A stretch of DNA of 64,000 bases from Caproicibacter sp046707225 (GCF_046707225.1 NZ_JBJKOP010000026.1:97276-161275); one strand, 5' to 3'; counted from the first letter of the stretch, positions 15,782 through 25,308 are shown. Numbers and translations: made by a program. The notes: generated by a model not told the origin, from the sequence alone.

Positions 15782-16381
15782 ATGACAGGGTTAGATAAAA
15801 TCATACAGGATATCGTGTCCGAATCCGATTCGGCCGTGAACGCGCAGTTGGAAAAGGCGCGCGCGCAGGCGGAGGAACTCCGCTCAAAAGCCGAACGGGA
15901 AGCGGTCGAACAGTGCGCCGCCGTCGGCAGGCGCGCCGAACAGGAAGCAGCCATGATCCGGGAGCGGGCCGAGTCCGCGGCCGCCCTGCGGACTCGCAAG
16001 GCGGTTCTGGGCGCAAAGCAGCAGCTGATTGCGGAAATCATCGACAAGGCGAAGCAGTCTCTGTATGCCCTGCCCGAAGACGAATATTTTAAGCTCATCC
16101 TGAAAATGGCGGTGAAATACGCGCCCGCGCGCACGGGGGAAATCCTCTTTTCCCCCGCGGACCTGAAAAGACTTCCCGCGGGCTTTGAAAAGGCCCTGAA
16201 CGAGGCGGTCGGCGGAAAAGGCGCGTCGCTCACAGTCTCCGGGCAGACGAGAAACATCGACGGCGGATTTGTGCTGTCCTACGGCGGAATCGAGGAAAAC
16301 TGCTCGTTTTCCGCCCTGTTTGACGCCCGCCGTGACGAGCTGCAGGACAAAGTGAACCGGCTCGTGTTTGCGGGGGGTTGA
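15782..16381 (+). CDS. ntpE: V/A-type ATPase subunit E (peripheral stalk)
   Basis: A 199-residue protein: N-terminal helix and coiled coil (IIQDIVSESDSAVNAQLEKA onward to about residue 90) followed by a globular C-terminal domain with ISFSPADLK-like and NIDGGFVLSYGGIEENCSF segments, the latter being the most conserved part of the family. It anchors the stalk to the catalytic head. I use the ATG at 15782, 9 bp after AGGAG, rather than the TTG at 15776. It is followed after 2 bp by subunit C. Confidence 0.92.
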   Translation: MTGLDKIIQDIVSESDSAVNAQLEKARAQAEELRSKAEREAVEQCAAVGRRAEQEAAMIRERAESAAALRTRKAVLGAKQQLIAEIIDKAKQSLYALPEDEYFKLILKMAVKYAPARTGEILFSPADLKRLPAGFEKALNEAVGGKGASLTVSGQTRNIDGGFVLSYGGIEENCSFSALFDARRDELQDKVNRLVFAGG

Positions 16382-16383
16382 AA

Positions 16384-17352
16384 ATGGCCGAAAAACAGGA
16401 TTATGTATATGCGGTCGCCCGCATCCGTTCCAGAGAGCTTTCCCTTTTCAGCCAGCAGACGCTGGAACAGCTGATGGCCTGCAAAACCTATGAAGACTGC
16501 CTGCGCGTCCTTTCCGACAAGGGCTGGGACGTTTCTTCCGGCAGCGCCGAGGAAATTCTTGCGGCGGAGCGGGAAAAGACGTGGAGCCTGATGCGCGAGC
16601 TGGTCGGCGACCTTTCCGTCTTTGACGTTTTCCTTTACGCGAACGACTACCACAACCTGAAAGCTGCGGTCAAGGAAGTCTGCATGGATGCGAAGACGCC
16701 GAAAATTTATTTTGAGAACGGCACCCTGAATCCCGAGTCGATTTTAAAAGCGATCAAGGATCAGGATTTTACGCTGCTGCCCGAGCGGATGCGCGCCGCC
16801 GCCGAGGAAGCCTGTAAAGCGCTTCTTCAGAATCACGACGGCCAGCTGTGCGACGTGATCATCGACCGCGCCGCGTTGGAGGCGGTGCTGGATGCGGGGT
16901 GCGTTTCCGACAACGAGGTGCTGCAGAAATACGCCGAGCTGACCGTTGCGTCCGCCGATATCCGGATCGCGGTCCGTTCGGTCCGCACAGGCAAAACACT
17001 CGAGTTTTTGGAACGCGCCCTCGCGCCCTGCTCCACTCTGGATGTGAAAAAGCTGGCGCGGGCGGCGGCGTCCGGTCTGGACGCCGCTCTGGAATATTTG
17101 GCGCTGACCCCCTACGCCGGCGCCGTTTCCGCCGTGAGGGAATCGGTTTCGGCGTTTGAACGCTGGTGCGACAATCTGCTGATGGAGCAGATTCGCCCGC
17201 AGAAACACAATCCGTTTACCATCGCGCCGGTTGCCGCTTATCTTCTGGCGCGTGAAAATGAGATCAAAACGGTCAGGATCATATTGTCCGGCAAGCTGAA
17301 CCGGCTTTCGGATGAGTCCGTCCGGGAAAGGCTGAGGGAGACGTATGTATAA
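16384..17352 (+). CDS. ntpC: V/A-type ATPase subunit C (d/V0D-like)
   Basis: A 322-residue largely helical subunit that sits on the c ring and receives the central shaft. YVYAVARIRSRELSLFS at the start and ANDYHNLKAAVKEV near residue 90 are characteristic; NPFTIAPVAAYLLARENEIKTVRIIL near the end is the conserved C-terminal block. The ATG at 16384 follows a G-rich site and lies 2 bp past the stop of subunit E. Its end overlaps subunit F by 8 bp. Confidence 0.93.
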   Translation: MAEKQDYVYAVARIRSRELSLFSQQTLEQLMACKTYEDCLRVLSDKGWDVSSGSAEEILAAEREKTWSLMRELVGDLSVFDVFLYANDYHNLKAAVKEVCMDAKTPKIYFENGTLNPESILKAIKDQDFTLLPERMRAAAEEACKALLQNHDGQLCDVIIDRAALEAVLDAGCVSDNEVLQKYAELTVASADIRIAVRSVRTGKTLEFLERALAPCSTLDVKKLARAAASGLDAALEYLALTPYAGAVSAVRESVSAFERWCDNLLMEQIRPQKHNPFTIAPVAAYLLARENEIKTVRIILSGKLNRLSDESVRERLRETYV

Positions 17353-17680
17353 AATCGCCGTACTTGGAGACCGCGACAGTATCTACGGATTCGCCTCGCT
17401 GGGATTGGAGGTCCGGCCGGTGCGCGACCTTTCCGAAGCCGCCGCGGAGCTCAGGCGCCTGGCGGAACAGGATTACGCCGTCATTTATGTGACGGAAGCC
17501 GTGTTTGAGGGGATTCCCTCGGAAATCGAACGGTATGAGTCACAGCAGTTGCCGGCCGTAATCCCGATTCCGGGCGTTTCCGGAAATACCGGAATCGGAA
17601 TGCGCAATGTGAAAAAGACCGTGGAGCAGGCGGTCGGCTCCGATATTATCTTCAACAGCGAAAACGAAAGAAGCAGGTGA
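17345..17680 (+). CDS. V/A-type ATPase subunit F
   Basis: A 111-residue central-shaft subunit with the Rossmann-like start YKIAVLGDRDSIYGFASLGLE and the conserved IPIPGVSGNTGIGMRNVKKTVEQAVGSDI block near the end. GAGGGAG precedes the ATG, which lies inside the 3' end of subunit C. It overlaps nothing essential downstream; subunit A begins 8 bp after its stop. Called G in the Enterococcus hirae nomenclature, F in most others. Confidence 0.93.
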   Translation: MYKIAVLGDRDSIYGFASLGLEVRPVRDLSEAAAELRRLAEQDYAVIYVTEAVFEGIPSEIERYESQQLPAVIPIPGVSGNTGIGMRNVKKTVEQAVGSDIIFNSENERSR

Positions 17681-17688
17681 GAAGGAAA

Positions 17689-19461
17689 ATGAGCAAAGGC
17701 ACGATCAAAAAGGTTGCCGGGCCTCTGGTCATCGCGGACGGGATGCGCGACGCGAATATGTTCGACGTGGTGCGCGTCAGCGAACAGCGTCTGATCGGTG
17801 AGATTATAGAAATGCACGGGGAACAGGCGTCCGTTCAGGTCTATGAGGAAACCTCCGGCCTGAAACCGGGCGAACCGGTGGAATCCACCGGCGCTCCGCT
17901 GAGCGTGGAGCTTGGCCCGGGCCTGATCAGCAGTATCTACGACGGAATCCAGCGACCGCTGGAGGAAATCATGAAAATGACCGGAAACAGCCTCCACCGC
18001 GGCGTGGAAATTCCGGCGCTGAAACGCGACGTGAAATGGCATTTTGTCCCGAAGGTTGCCGCCGGCGCGGAAGTGACCGGCGGGGACGTACTCGGCACCG
18101 TGCAGGAAACGGAAATCGTGGAGCACCGCGTTCTGGTTCCGAACGGGATGGACGGCACCGTCGTGTCGGTCACGGAGGGCGATTTTACCGTGGAACAGTC
18201 CGTGGCGAAAATCAAAACGGCGGACGGCGCGGAGCAGGATGTTACGCTGATGCAGAAATGGCCCGTGCGTGTCGGCCGTCCCTATAAAACCAAGCTGTCG
18301 CCCGATATGCCGCTCATTACCGGCCAGCGTATCATCGACACCATGTTCCCGATCGCGCGCGGCGGCACCGCGGCGGTTCCCGGGCCGTTCGGAAGCGGCA
18401 AGACCGTCGTGCAGCACCAGCTGGCAAAATGGGCCGACGCGGATATTGTCGTCTATATCGGCTGCGGCGAGCGCGGCAACGAGATGACGGATGTTCTGAA
18501 CGAATTCCCGGAGCTGAAAGACCCGAAAACGGGTTACTCGCTGATGAAGCGCACCGTGCTGATCGCCAACACCTCCGATATGCCGGTTGCCGCGCGTGAA
18601 GCTTCGATTTACACGGGGATCACCATCGCGGAATATTTCCGCGACATGGGCTATTCCGTCGCTCTGATGGCGGACTCCACCTCCCGCTGGGCGGAAGCCC
18701 TCCGCGAGATGTCCGGCCGTCTGGAGGAAATGCCCGGTGAAGAGGGCTACCCGGCTTACCTCGGCAGCCGTCTGGCGCAGTTCTACGAACGCGCGGGGCG
18801 CGTCGTGACTCTCGGCAAAGAGGGCCGCGAGGGTTCGCTTTCCGTCATCGGAGCGGTTTCTCCCCCGGGCGGCGACATCTCTGAGCCTGTTTCGCAGGCG
18901 ACGCTGCGCATCGTGAAAGTATTCTGGAGCCTTGACTCCGCGCTGGCTTACGCACGGCATTTCCCGGCCATTAACTGGCTGACCAGCTATTCGCTCTACA
19001 CCGATTCGCTGGGAAAATGGTTCAATGAAAATGTTCATGAGGACTGGATGGATCTGCGGGCGAGGGTTATGCTTCTGCTTCACGATGAATCCGAACTGGA
19101 TGAAATCGTCAAGCTGGTCGGCATGGACGCGCTCTCCGCACCGGACCGCCTGAAGCTGGAAGCCGCGCGGAGCGTCCGCGAGGACTTTTTGCAGCAGAAC
19201 GCTTTCAATGAAGTGGATATGTTCACGCCGCTGGAAAAGCAGTACCTGACGATGAAGCTGGTCCTGCGTTTTTACGACGATACGGTTGAAGCCCTGAGAC
19301 AGGGGGCGCCCGCGGACGAACTCGTGAAGCTGGCGGTCCGTGAACGGATCGGACGATTTAAGTATATTCCGGCGGATCAGGTCGCCAAGGAATTTGATGC
19401 GATTACAACGGAGCTCGCAAAAGAAATTGAAGAGCTGCTCAGCCGAAAGGAGGACTTCTGA
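17689..19461 (+). CDS. ntpA: V/A-type ATPase catalytic subunit A
   Basis: The 590-residue ATP-hydrolysing subunit. MSKGTIKKVAGPLVIADGM is the family start; the bulge domain (about 120-190) distinguishes it from F-type beta; Walker A is GPFGSGKT at residues 232-239, followed by GCGERGNEMTDVLNEFPEL with the catalytic glutamate, the ALMADSTSRWAEALREMSGRL segment and PPGGDISEPV. The ATG at 17689 is chosen by homology over a GTG four codons earlier. It overlaps subunit B by one base and is preceded by AAGGA. Confidence 0.97.
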   Translation: MSKGTIKKVAGPLVIADGMRDANMFDVVRVSEQRLIGEIIEMHGEQASVQVYEETSGLKPGEPVESTGAPLSVELGPGLISSIYDGIQRPLEEIMKMTGNSLHRGVEIPALKRDVKWHFVPKVAAGAEVTGGDVLGTVQETEIVEHRVLVPNGMDGTVVSVTEGDFTVEQSVAKIKTADGAEQDVTLMQKWPVRVGRPYKTKLSPDMPLITGQRIIDTMFPIARGGTAAVPGPFGSGKTVVQHQLAKWADADIVVYIGCGERGNEMTDVLNEFPELKDPKTGYSLMKRTVLIANTSDMPVAAREASIYTGITIAEYFRDMGYSVALMADSTSRWAEALREMSGRLEEMPGEEGYPAYLGSRLAQFYERAGRVVTLGKEGREGSLSVIGAVSPPGGDISEPVSQATLRIVKVFWSLDSALAYARHFPAINWLTSYSLYTDSLGKWFNENVHEDWMDLRARVMLLLHDESELDEIVKLVGMDALSAPDRLKLEAARSVREDFLQQNAFNEVDMFTPLEKQYLTMKLVLRFYDDTVEALRQGAPADELVKLAVRERIGRFKYIPADQVAKEFDAITTELAKEIEELLSRKEDF

Positions 19462-20834
19462 TGCCGAAGGAATATAAAACCATTCAGGAGGTCGCGGGTC
19501 CTCTGATGCTGGTGCGCGGCGTGGAAGACGTCGCTTACAACGAGCTTGGCGAAATCGAGCTTGCGAACGGCGAAAAACGCCGCTGCAAGGTGCTGGAAAT
19601 CGACGGCGGCAACGCGCTGGTACAGCTGTTCGAAAGCTCCACCGGAATCAACCTGGATAACAGCAAGGTGCGCTTTCTGGGCCGCAGCATGGAGCTCGGT
19701 GTTTCGGAGGATATGCTCAGCCGCATTTTTGACGGCCTTGGGCATCCGATTGACGGCGGGCCGGAGATTCTGCCGGAAAAACGCCTCGATATCAACGGCC
19801 TGCCGATGAATCCGGCGGCGCGCAACTATCCGCAGGAATTCATTCAGACCGGCGTTTCCGCGATCGACGGACTGAATACGCTGGTGCGCGGGCAGAAGCT
19901 GCCGATCTTTTCCGCCAGCGGCCTGCCGCACGCGAATCTGGCGGCGCAGATCGCCAAGCAGGCGAAGGTTATCGGGACGGAAGAGCCGTTCGCCGTGGTG
20001 TTCGCCGCCATCGGCATCACCTATGAGGAATCGAACTACTTTATCCAGAGCTTCCGCGAGACCGGCGCCATCGACCGCACCGTCGTGTTCGTCAACCTGG
20101 CGAACGACCCGGCTGTCGAGCGTATCGCTACGCCGCGCATGGCCTTGACCGCCGCGGAATATCTCGCGTTCGACAAGAACATGCACGTGCTTGTCATCCT
20201 GACGGACATCACGAACTACGCCGACGCGCTGCGTGAAATCTCCGCCGCGCGAAAGGAAGTTCCGGGCCGCCGCGGATATCCGGGCTATATGTACACGGAC
20301 CTCGCGTCCCTGTACGAACGCGCCGGCAGGCAGAAGGGGAAGAGCGGCAGCATTACGCTGATTCCGATTCTCTCCATGCCCGAAGACGACAAGACCCATC
20401 CGATTCCCGACCTGACCGGATATATTACGGAAGGCCAGATCATCCTGAGCCGCGAGCTTTACCGCAAGGGGATCGCGCCGCCGATCGACGTTCTGCCGTC
20501 GCTGTCCCGTCTGAAGGATAAGGGCATCGGCAAGGGCAAAACCCGCGCCGACCACGCGGACACGATGAACCAGCTGTTTGCCGCCTATGCGCGCGGCAAG
20601 GACGCGAAAGAGCTGATGGTCGTTCTCGGCGAAGCGGCCCTGACGGAGATCGACAAGCTTTACGCAAAGTTTTCCGACGAGTTTGAAAAGCAGTACGTTT
20701 CGCAGGGCTACGACAGCAACCGCGGCATTGAAGAAACGCTGGACCTTGGCTGGAAGCTGCTTTCCATCCTGCCGCGCGGCGAACTCAAACGAATTAAGGA
20801 TCAGTATCTGGACGAATATTACGGCAAGTTTTAG
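19461..20834 (+). CDS. ntpB: V/A-type ATPase regulatory subunit B
   Basis: A 457-residue non-catalytic nucleotide-binding-fold subunit that alternates with A in the head. MPKEYKTIQEVAGPLMLVRGVEDVAYNE opens the beta barrel; ISAIDGLNTLVRGQKLPIFSASGLPHAN replaces a Walker A loop (no GKT, as expected for B); ALREISAARKEVPGRRGYPGYMYTDLASLYERAG is strongly conserved. AAAGGAGG is 8 bp before the ATG. It lies between A and D as in other bacterial V-type operons. Confidence 0.97.
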   Translation: MPKEYKTIQEVAGPLMLVRGVEDVAYNELGEIELANGEKRRCKVLEIDGGNALVQLFESSTGINLDNSKVRFLGRSMELGVSEDMLSRIFDGLGHPIDGGPEILPEKRLDINGLPMNPAARNYPQEFIQTGVSAIDGLNTLVRGQKLPIFSASGLPHANLAAQIAKQAKVIGTEEPFAVVFAAIGITYEESNYFIQSFRETGAIDRTVVFVNLANDPAVERIATPRMALTAAEYLAFDKNMHVLVILTDITNYADALREISAARKEVPGRRGYPGYMYTDLASLYERAGRQKGKSGSITLIPILSMPEDDKTHPIPDLTGYITEGQIILSRELYRKGIAPPIDVLPSLSRLKDKGIGKGKTRADHADTMNQLFAAYARGKDAKELMVVLGEAALTEIDKLYAKFSDEFEKQYVSQGYDSNRGIEETLDLGWKLLSILPRGELKRIKDQYLDEYYGKF

Positions 20835-20849
20835 GAAGGGGGCGACGGT

Positions 20850-21527
20850 ATGGCCGCCACACATGTGAATCCGACCCGTATGGAGCTGACCCGTTTAAAG
20901 AAAAAGCTGGTCACGGCGATGCGCGGGCATAAGCTCCTCAAGGATAAGCGCGACGAACTGATGCGGCAGTATCTGGACCTGGTCCGCCTGAACCGCTCCC
21001 TGCGTGAAAAGGTCGAGGAGGGAATCCGCTTTGCCAACCGGAATTTTGTCCTGGCCCGCGCAGGCATGCCGGACGAGGAGGTCAACGTTGCCCTGATGGC
21101 CCCGAAGCAGGAGGTTTCTCTGGAAGTTTCCGAGCGCAACGTCATGAGCGTGGAGGTCCCGGTCTTTGAGTATCAGACCAGAACCTCCGACCCGAACGAC
21201 ATTTACTCCTACGGCTTCGCGTTCACCTCCGGCGATCTGGACGACGCGGTGAAATCCCTCGCCGACCTGATGCCGGATATGCTCAGGCTTGCGGAAGTGG
21301 AGAAGTCCTGCCGCCTGATGGCCGCCGAGATCGAAAAGACCCGCCGCCGCGTCAACGCGCTGGAACACATCATGATTCCCGATTTGCAGGAGAACATCAA
21401 GTATATCACGATGAAGCTCGACGAAAACGAGCGCTCCACGCAGATTCGCCTGATGAAGGTCAAGGACATGATGCTGGAGGAAGCCCACCACTACAAAGAG
21501 AGGGCCGAAGAGGCTTTCGCGGGCTAA
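20850..21527 (+). CDS. ntpD: V/A-type ATPase subunit D (central rotor shaft)
   Basis: A 225-residue antiparallel coiled coil. The N-terminal helix begins NPTRMELTRLKKKLVTAMRGHKLLKDKRDELM, the universal subunit D signature, and the C-terminal helix contains RRRVNALEHIMIPDLQENIKYI. It forms the rotor axle with subunit F. GGAAGGGGG lies ahead of the ATG, 15 bp after subunit B. It is the last gene of the operon; a hairpin terminator follows about 65 bp later. Confidence 0.96.
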   Translation: MAATHVNPTRMELTRLKKKLVTAMRGHKLLKDKRDELMRQYLDLVRLNRSLREKVEEGIRFANRNFVLARAGMPDEEVNVALMAPKQEVSLEVSERNVMSVEVPVFEYQTRTSDPNDIYSYGFAFTSGDLDDAVKSLADLMPDMLRLAEVEKSCRLMAAEIEKTRRRVNALEHIMIPDLQENIKYITMKLDENERSTQIRLMKVKDMMLEEAHHYKERAEEAFAG

Positions 21528-21548
21528 GTTTTAGCGGAACAGGTGATT

Positions 21549-21576
21549 TTGACCTACTTTTTACCAAGAATAGAAT
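21549..21576 (+). promoter_or_regulatory. Possible promoter before the alpha/beta hydrolase gene
   Basis: TTGACC (21549-21554), 16 bp, TAGAAT (21571-21576). If used, its transcript would run into the hairpin at 21592 within about ten bases. Confidence 0.45.
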
Positions 21577-21591
21577 AGCACGCAATAAAAT

Positions 21592-21635
21592 AAGGCGGTA
21601 CTGACCGGAATGATCCGGGAAGCACCGCCTTTTGT
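21592..21635 (+). terminator. Terminator hairpin ending the ATPase operon / leading the hydrolase gene
   Basis: Outer stem AAGGCGGT / ACCGCCTT (21592-21599 with 21624-21631), inner stem CCGGA / TCCGG, followed by TTG TTT. It lies 65 bp past the last ATPase gene and only 16 bp before the hydrolase ATG, so it may serve as terminator for one and attenuator for the other. A closely similar hairpin occurs at 31081. Confidence 0.75.
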
Positions 21636-21650
21636 TTGGAAGTAAGACAT

Positions 21651-22613
21651 ATGAGAAAGAAAAAGAAAATTATAAGAAAGATACTGGTATCTGCTGTTGG
21701 TCTCGTCGTCTTGTTTCTGCTGAGCATGACGATTTTCAATCAGATCATGTTGACAAAAGAATCCAAATGGATAAAACCTAATGGGACATTCGTAACGGTT
21801 GACGGTTATAAAATGCACGTATACACAGTAGGGCCGAAGGAAAACAGACCTACTATATTGATTTTGTCGGCCTTTGGGACTGCCGCACCCGGATACGACT
21901 ACAAGGTACTGTATTCAAAACTGTCGAGTGAATATCATATCGTCGTTGTTGAAAAATTCGGGTACGGCTATTCGGATATAAGCGGTCTGCCACGAGATGT
22001 CGGCACGATTGTAAAAGAATACCGCGAGGCATTAAGGCTTTCGAATGAAAATGGTCCTTTTGTGCTAATGCCCCATTCCATGTCCGGTCTGGAAGCCCTC
22101 TATTGGGCACAGCATGATCCAAACGAAGTTTCGGCGATCGTGGGGCTTGATATGTCTGTCCCTGAGTATTACCGGTTTCGGGATCATAACCCTATTACGC
22201 GCTTTTTGAGTTCTTCCAAATTCCTGAAGGCTTTGGTTTCTATGGGCTTGGATCGGATTCCGGGCGTCGGTTTAATAAGCGATAGAAGTTTGACGAAAGA
22301 AGAATTTGCCCAAAACCAATACTTAACATACAAAATGCTGCTGAACAAGGATGTGTTAGCGGAGTCGGACGCGGTTAAAAGCAATGCCCAGACAGTTCAG
22401 AAGGGCGGCATGCCAAATATCCCGATGCTTCTGTTTTCGTCGAATGGTACCGGGCTTGGTGAGAAATGGGTACAATGTGAACGCAGCTTTGCGAGGCAAT
22501 CAGGTAAAATCAAACTTATCCAGCTTGATTGCAGTCACATGATACAGTATTTCAAGTCTGCCGATGTTGCTCAAGAGACAAAACTTTATTTGCAAGAAAT
22601 CTTCGCTGAATAA
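21651..22613 (+). CDS. Alpha/beta hydrolase, membrane-anchored
   Basis: A 320-residue protein with a basic N-terminus and one transmembrane helix (KILVSAVGLVVLFLLSMTIF, about residues 10-29), then an alpha/beta hydrolase fold: strand PTILILSAFGTAAPGYDY with the oxyanion region, VVEKFGYGYSD, the nucleophile elbow MPHSMSGLEALYW (Ser in the second position of SMSG) and a C-terminal DCSHMIQYF with the catalytic His. It resembles exported esterase/lipase-like hydrolases of Firmicutes; the substrate is unknown. Base composition is visibly more AT-rich than the ATPase operon before it, suggesting separate origin. The RBS is weak (GGAAGT). Confidence 0.82.
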   Translation: MRKKKKIIRKILVSAVGLVVLFLLSMTIFNQIMLTKESKWIKPNGTFVTVDGYKMHVYTVGPKENRPTILILSAFGTAAPGYDYKVLYSKLSSEYHIVVVEKFGYGYSDISGLPRDVGTIVKEYREALRLSNENGPFVLMPHSMSGLEALYWAQHDPNEVSAIVGLDMSVPEYYRFRDHNPITRFLSSSKFLKALVSMGLDRIPGVGLISDRSLTKEEFAQNQYLTYKMLLNKDVLAESDAVKSNAQTVQKGGMPNIPMLLFSSNGTGLGEKWVQCERSFARQSGKIKLIQLDCSHMIQYFKSADVAQETKLYLQEIFAE

Positions 22614-22734
22614 AACAAATCAACAGCATAGCGGTGGAGAGACAGTTCAGTTTCGTGATGGAAGATATTGTGTGAAAGAAGACCGGTTAAATTCAGAATT
22701 TTGAATCGGTGAATCCAAACCGAAAGCATAAAGT

Positions 22735-22764
22735 CTGGCAAAATCAAATCTCTGATGATATAAT
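22735..22764 (+). promoter_or_regulatory. Possible promoter of the flavodoxin gene (extended -10)
   Basis: TGATATAAT (extended -10; TATAAT at 22759-22764) with a weaker CTGGCA 18 bp upstream (22735-22740). The gap 22614-22881 holds no reading frame I can support. Confidence 0.5.
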
Positions 22765-22881
22765 CGCCGTAGGAAAGCATATCAGGAAAAGGTCTTTGTC
22801 ACAACGGCCCCTCTCTGCAAACGAAAGAGACCGTTTTGCGATAAAAGCCTTTGAAACCGAGAGGGCTGGGAGGGATTACCT

Positions 22882-23331
22882 ATGAAAAAATGCCTGATAC
22901 TCTATGAGTCTTACCACCATGGCAATACGGAAAAAATTGCTCGCGCGATGGCAGAGCAAGCAAACGCCAAAGTCTGTACGATTGACAAGGTCCATACGGT
23001 CCGAGTGGAAGAATATGAAATCATTGGTTTCGGAGCGGGAATTGCTTACGCCAGACCTTACGATAAAATGCTGAAGGCGGCAGCGCAGTTAAATCTGCAA
23101 GGGAAAGCTGTGTTTGTGTTCTCTACAAGCGGGATGGGAAAGGCTAAATATAACTCCGCGCTCGTTGAGCTGCTGAAAAATGCGGGTGCTTCCTTAGTTG
23201 GTACCTTCGCCTGCAAAGGGTATGACACGTTTGGGCCGATTAAGATGATAGGCGGTATCGCAAAGGGCCATCCCGATGAAAAGGATATTGCCGCGGCGAA
23301 ACGGTTTATTCAGCAAATGGTAGTTTCGTAA
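22882..23331 (+). CDS. Flavodoxin-family protein
   Basis: A 149-residue flavodoxin fold: CLILYESYHHGNTEKIARAMA gives the FMN phosphate-binding loop (S/H-x-x-GNT), FGAGIAYARPYDKM and FVFSTSGMGKAKYN correspond to the two isoalloxazine-contact loops. Such single-domain proteins act as electron carriers or quinone-type reductases. GGGAGGG lies ahead of the ATG. It sits between the hydrolase and oleate hydratase genes; the redox link to oleate hydratase, whose FAD must be reduced for full activity, is a speculation only. Confidence 0.85.
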   Translation: MKKCLILYESYHHGNTEKIARAMAEQANAKVCTIDKVHTVRVEEYEIIGFGAGIAYARPYDKMLKAAAQLNLQGKAVFVFSTSGMGKAKYNSALVELLKNAGASLVGTFACKGYDTFGPIKMIGGIAKGHPDEKDIAAAKRFIQQMVVS

Positions 23332-23452
23332 CAACGGATCAAAGAAAAGGGAAAATAATGATCATGCCGCTGCCTCAACTTTCGAAATATATTCGCAATT
23401 AAGGATAAAATAAAAGCACAGAATCTTTCTAAATACAATCGGAGGTTTAGCG

Positions 23453-25228
23453 ATGTATTATTCCAGCGGTAACTATGAAGCGTTCGCGCATCCTGAAAAG
23501 CCGGAAGGTGTCGACAAAAAATCCGCTTACCTTGTCGGTTCCGGGCTGGGCGCACTTGCGGCGGCGTGCTTTCTTGTTCGCGACGGCCAAATGGATGGGC
23601 ACAAAGTGCATGTTCTTGAAAAAGACCCGATTCCAGGCGGGGCCTGCGACGGATACCATTATGACAACCTCGGGTATGTGACGCGCGGCGGCCGTGAAAT
23701 GGACAACCACTTCGAGTGCATGTGGGACCTGTTTCGGTCGATTCCATCGATTGAAACAAAGGGCGTCAGCGTTCTTGACGAATACTATTGGCTTAATAAG
23801 CACGACCCCAATTACTCGCTGATGCGCGCGACGGTAAATCAGGGCGAAGATGCCCGCACCGACGGCCAATTCGGGCTTTCCGACAAAGGCGCTCTGGAGA
23901 TCATGAAGCTTTTCTTTACGCCGGAGGAAGATTTGTATGAGAAACGAATTGACGAAGTCTTCGATGAAGAAGTCCTGAATTCACATTTCTGGATGTACTG
24001 GCGCACGATGTTTGCTTTTGAGAACTGGCACAGCGCGCTGGAAATGAAGCTGTACCTCAAACGGTTCATTCATCACGTCGGCGGCCTGCCGGACTTCAGG
24101 GCGCTCCGTTTCACAAAGTACAATCAGTATGAGTCCATGATCCTGCCGATGATCGAATACCTGAAATCATACCATGTTCAGTTTCACTATCTTACCAAGG
24201 TTGTAAATGTGGAATTTGATATTCAGAAGGACAGAAAAATCGCAAAGCGCATTCTCGTCGAACGGGACGGAAAAGAGGAACACATCGATCTGACCGAAAA
24301 CGATCTTGTCTTTCTCACCAACGGCGGCTGTGTCGAAAATTCCGCCCTTGGGGACCAGAATCACCCCGCGCCGTTTCATACGGAGATTAAAAAAGGCGGC
24401 GGATGGGACTTGTGGCGGAAAATTGCCGCGCAGGACCCGGCCTTTGGCCATCCGGACAAATTCTGCTGCGACCCGGAGCAGAGCAACTGGATGTCCGCGA
24501 CCGTGACAACGCTGGATGACCGCATTCCTCCTTATATCCGGAAAATCTGCAAACGGGACCCTTTCAGCGGCAAGGTGGTTACCGGGGGCATTGTTACCGC
24601 CAAAGACTCCAACTGGCTGCTCAGCTGGACCTTTAACCGTCAGCCGCAGTTCCGGGATCAGCCGGAAAACCAGCTGGTGGGCTGGGTATACGGGCTGTTC
24701 AGCGACAAGCCGGGCAATTATGTGAAAAAGGCAATGCGTGAGTGCACGGGCAAAGAAATCTGTATGGAGTGGCTGTACCATATGGGCGTGCCGGTAAGCG
24801 AGATCGACCAACTGGCTGAAAACAGCGCCAACACCGTGCCCTGCATGATGCCCTATATCACCGCCTTTTTTATGCCCCGCAGCGCAGGCGACCGCCCGGC
24901 CGTCGTACCGCAGGGCGCCGTGAACTTCGCGTTCCTGGGGCAGTTTGCCGAAACGGAGCGGGACACCATCTTTACGACGGAATATTCAATCCGTACCGGG
25001 ATGGAAGCGGTCTACACTCTGCTGGGGATCGACCGCGGTGTGCCGGAGGTTTGGGGCAGCGCCTATGATCTTCGCGATTTGCTCAGCGCGGCCGTCCAAT
25101 TACGCGACGGCAAAAAAATCACGGATATGGACCAGGGACTCATTGAAAAACTGGCGCTGAAGGCAATCCTGAAAAAAGTCGGCGGTACCGATATTGAAAA
25201 GCTGTTGAAGGAATATCATGCGATCTGA
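23453..25228 (+). CDS. ohyA: Oleate hydratase
   Basis: A 591-residue FAD-dependent hydratase that adds water to the cis-9 double bond of oleate to give 10-hydroxystearate. The FAD-binding start is YLVGSGLGALAAACFLVRDG; the very characteristic TRGGREMDNHFECMWDLFRSIPS (in two pieces, near residues 78-100) and ENSANTVPCMMPYITAFFMPRS, then FLGQFAETERDTIFTTEYSIRTGMEAVY, are family signatures. GGAGG lies 8 bp upstream. In gut and food bacteria this enzyme detoxifies unsaturated fatty acids. Length equals the family norm, so the gene looks intact. Confidence 0.96.
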   Translation: MYYSSGNYEAFAHPEKPEGVDKKSAYLVGSGLGALAAACFLVRDGQMDGHKVHVLEKDPIPGGACDGYHYDNLGYVTRGGREMDNHFECMWDLFRSIPSIETKGVSVLDEYYWLNKHDPNYSLMRATVNQGEDARTDGQFGLSDKGALEIMKLFFTPEEDLYEKRIDEVFDEEVLNSHFWMYWRTMFAFENWHSALEMKLYLKRFIHHVGGLPDFRALRFTKYNQYESMILPMIEYLKSYHVQFHYLTKVVNVEFDIQKDRKIAKRILVERDGKEEHIDLTENDLVFLTNGGCVENSALGDQNHPAPFHTEIKKGGGWDLWRKIAAQDPAFGHPDKFCCDPEQSNWMSATVTTLDDRIPPYIRKICKRDPFSGKVVTGGIVTAKDSNWLLSWTFNRQPQFRDQPENQLVGWVYGLFSDKPGNYVKKAMRECTGKEICMEWLYHMGVPVSEIDQLAENSANTVPCMMPYITAFFMPRSAGDRPAVVPQGAVNFAFLGQFAETERDTIFTTEYSIRTGMEAVYTLLGIDRGVPEVWGSAYDLRDLLSAAVQLRDGKKITDMDQGLIEKLALKAILKKVGGTDIEKLLKEYHAI

Positions 25229-25308
25229 TTTTTGCTCCTTTGTTTAATGGTATTTTAATGTAATTGTTTATCATTAAGGTCAAACAGATTTTTAAGGAGA
25301 CATGAAAC

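Noticed and set aside
17485..20864. Two long minus-strand frames opposite ATPase subunits A and B
   Set aside because: Shadows of strongly conserved genes; His- and Arg-rich nonsense sequence with no start signals.
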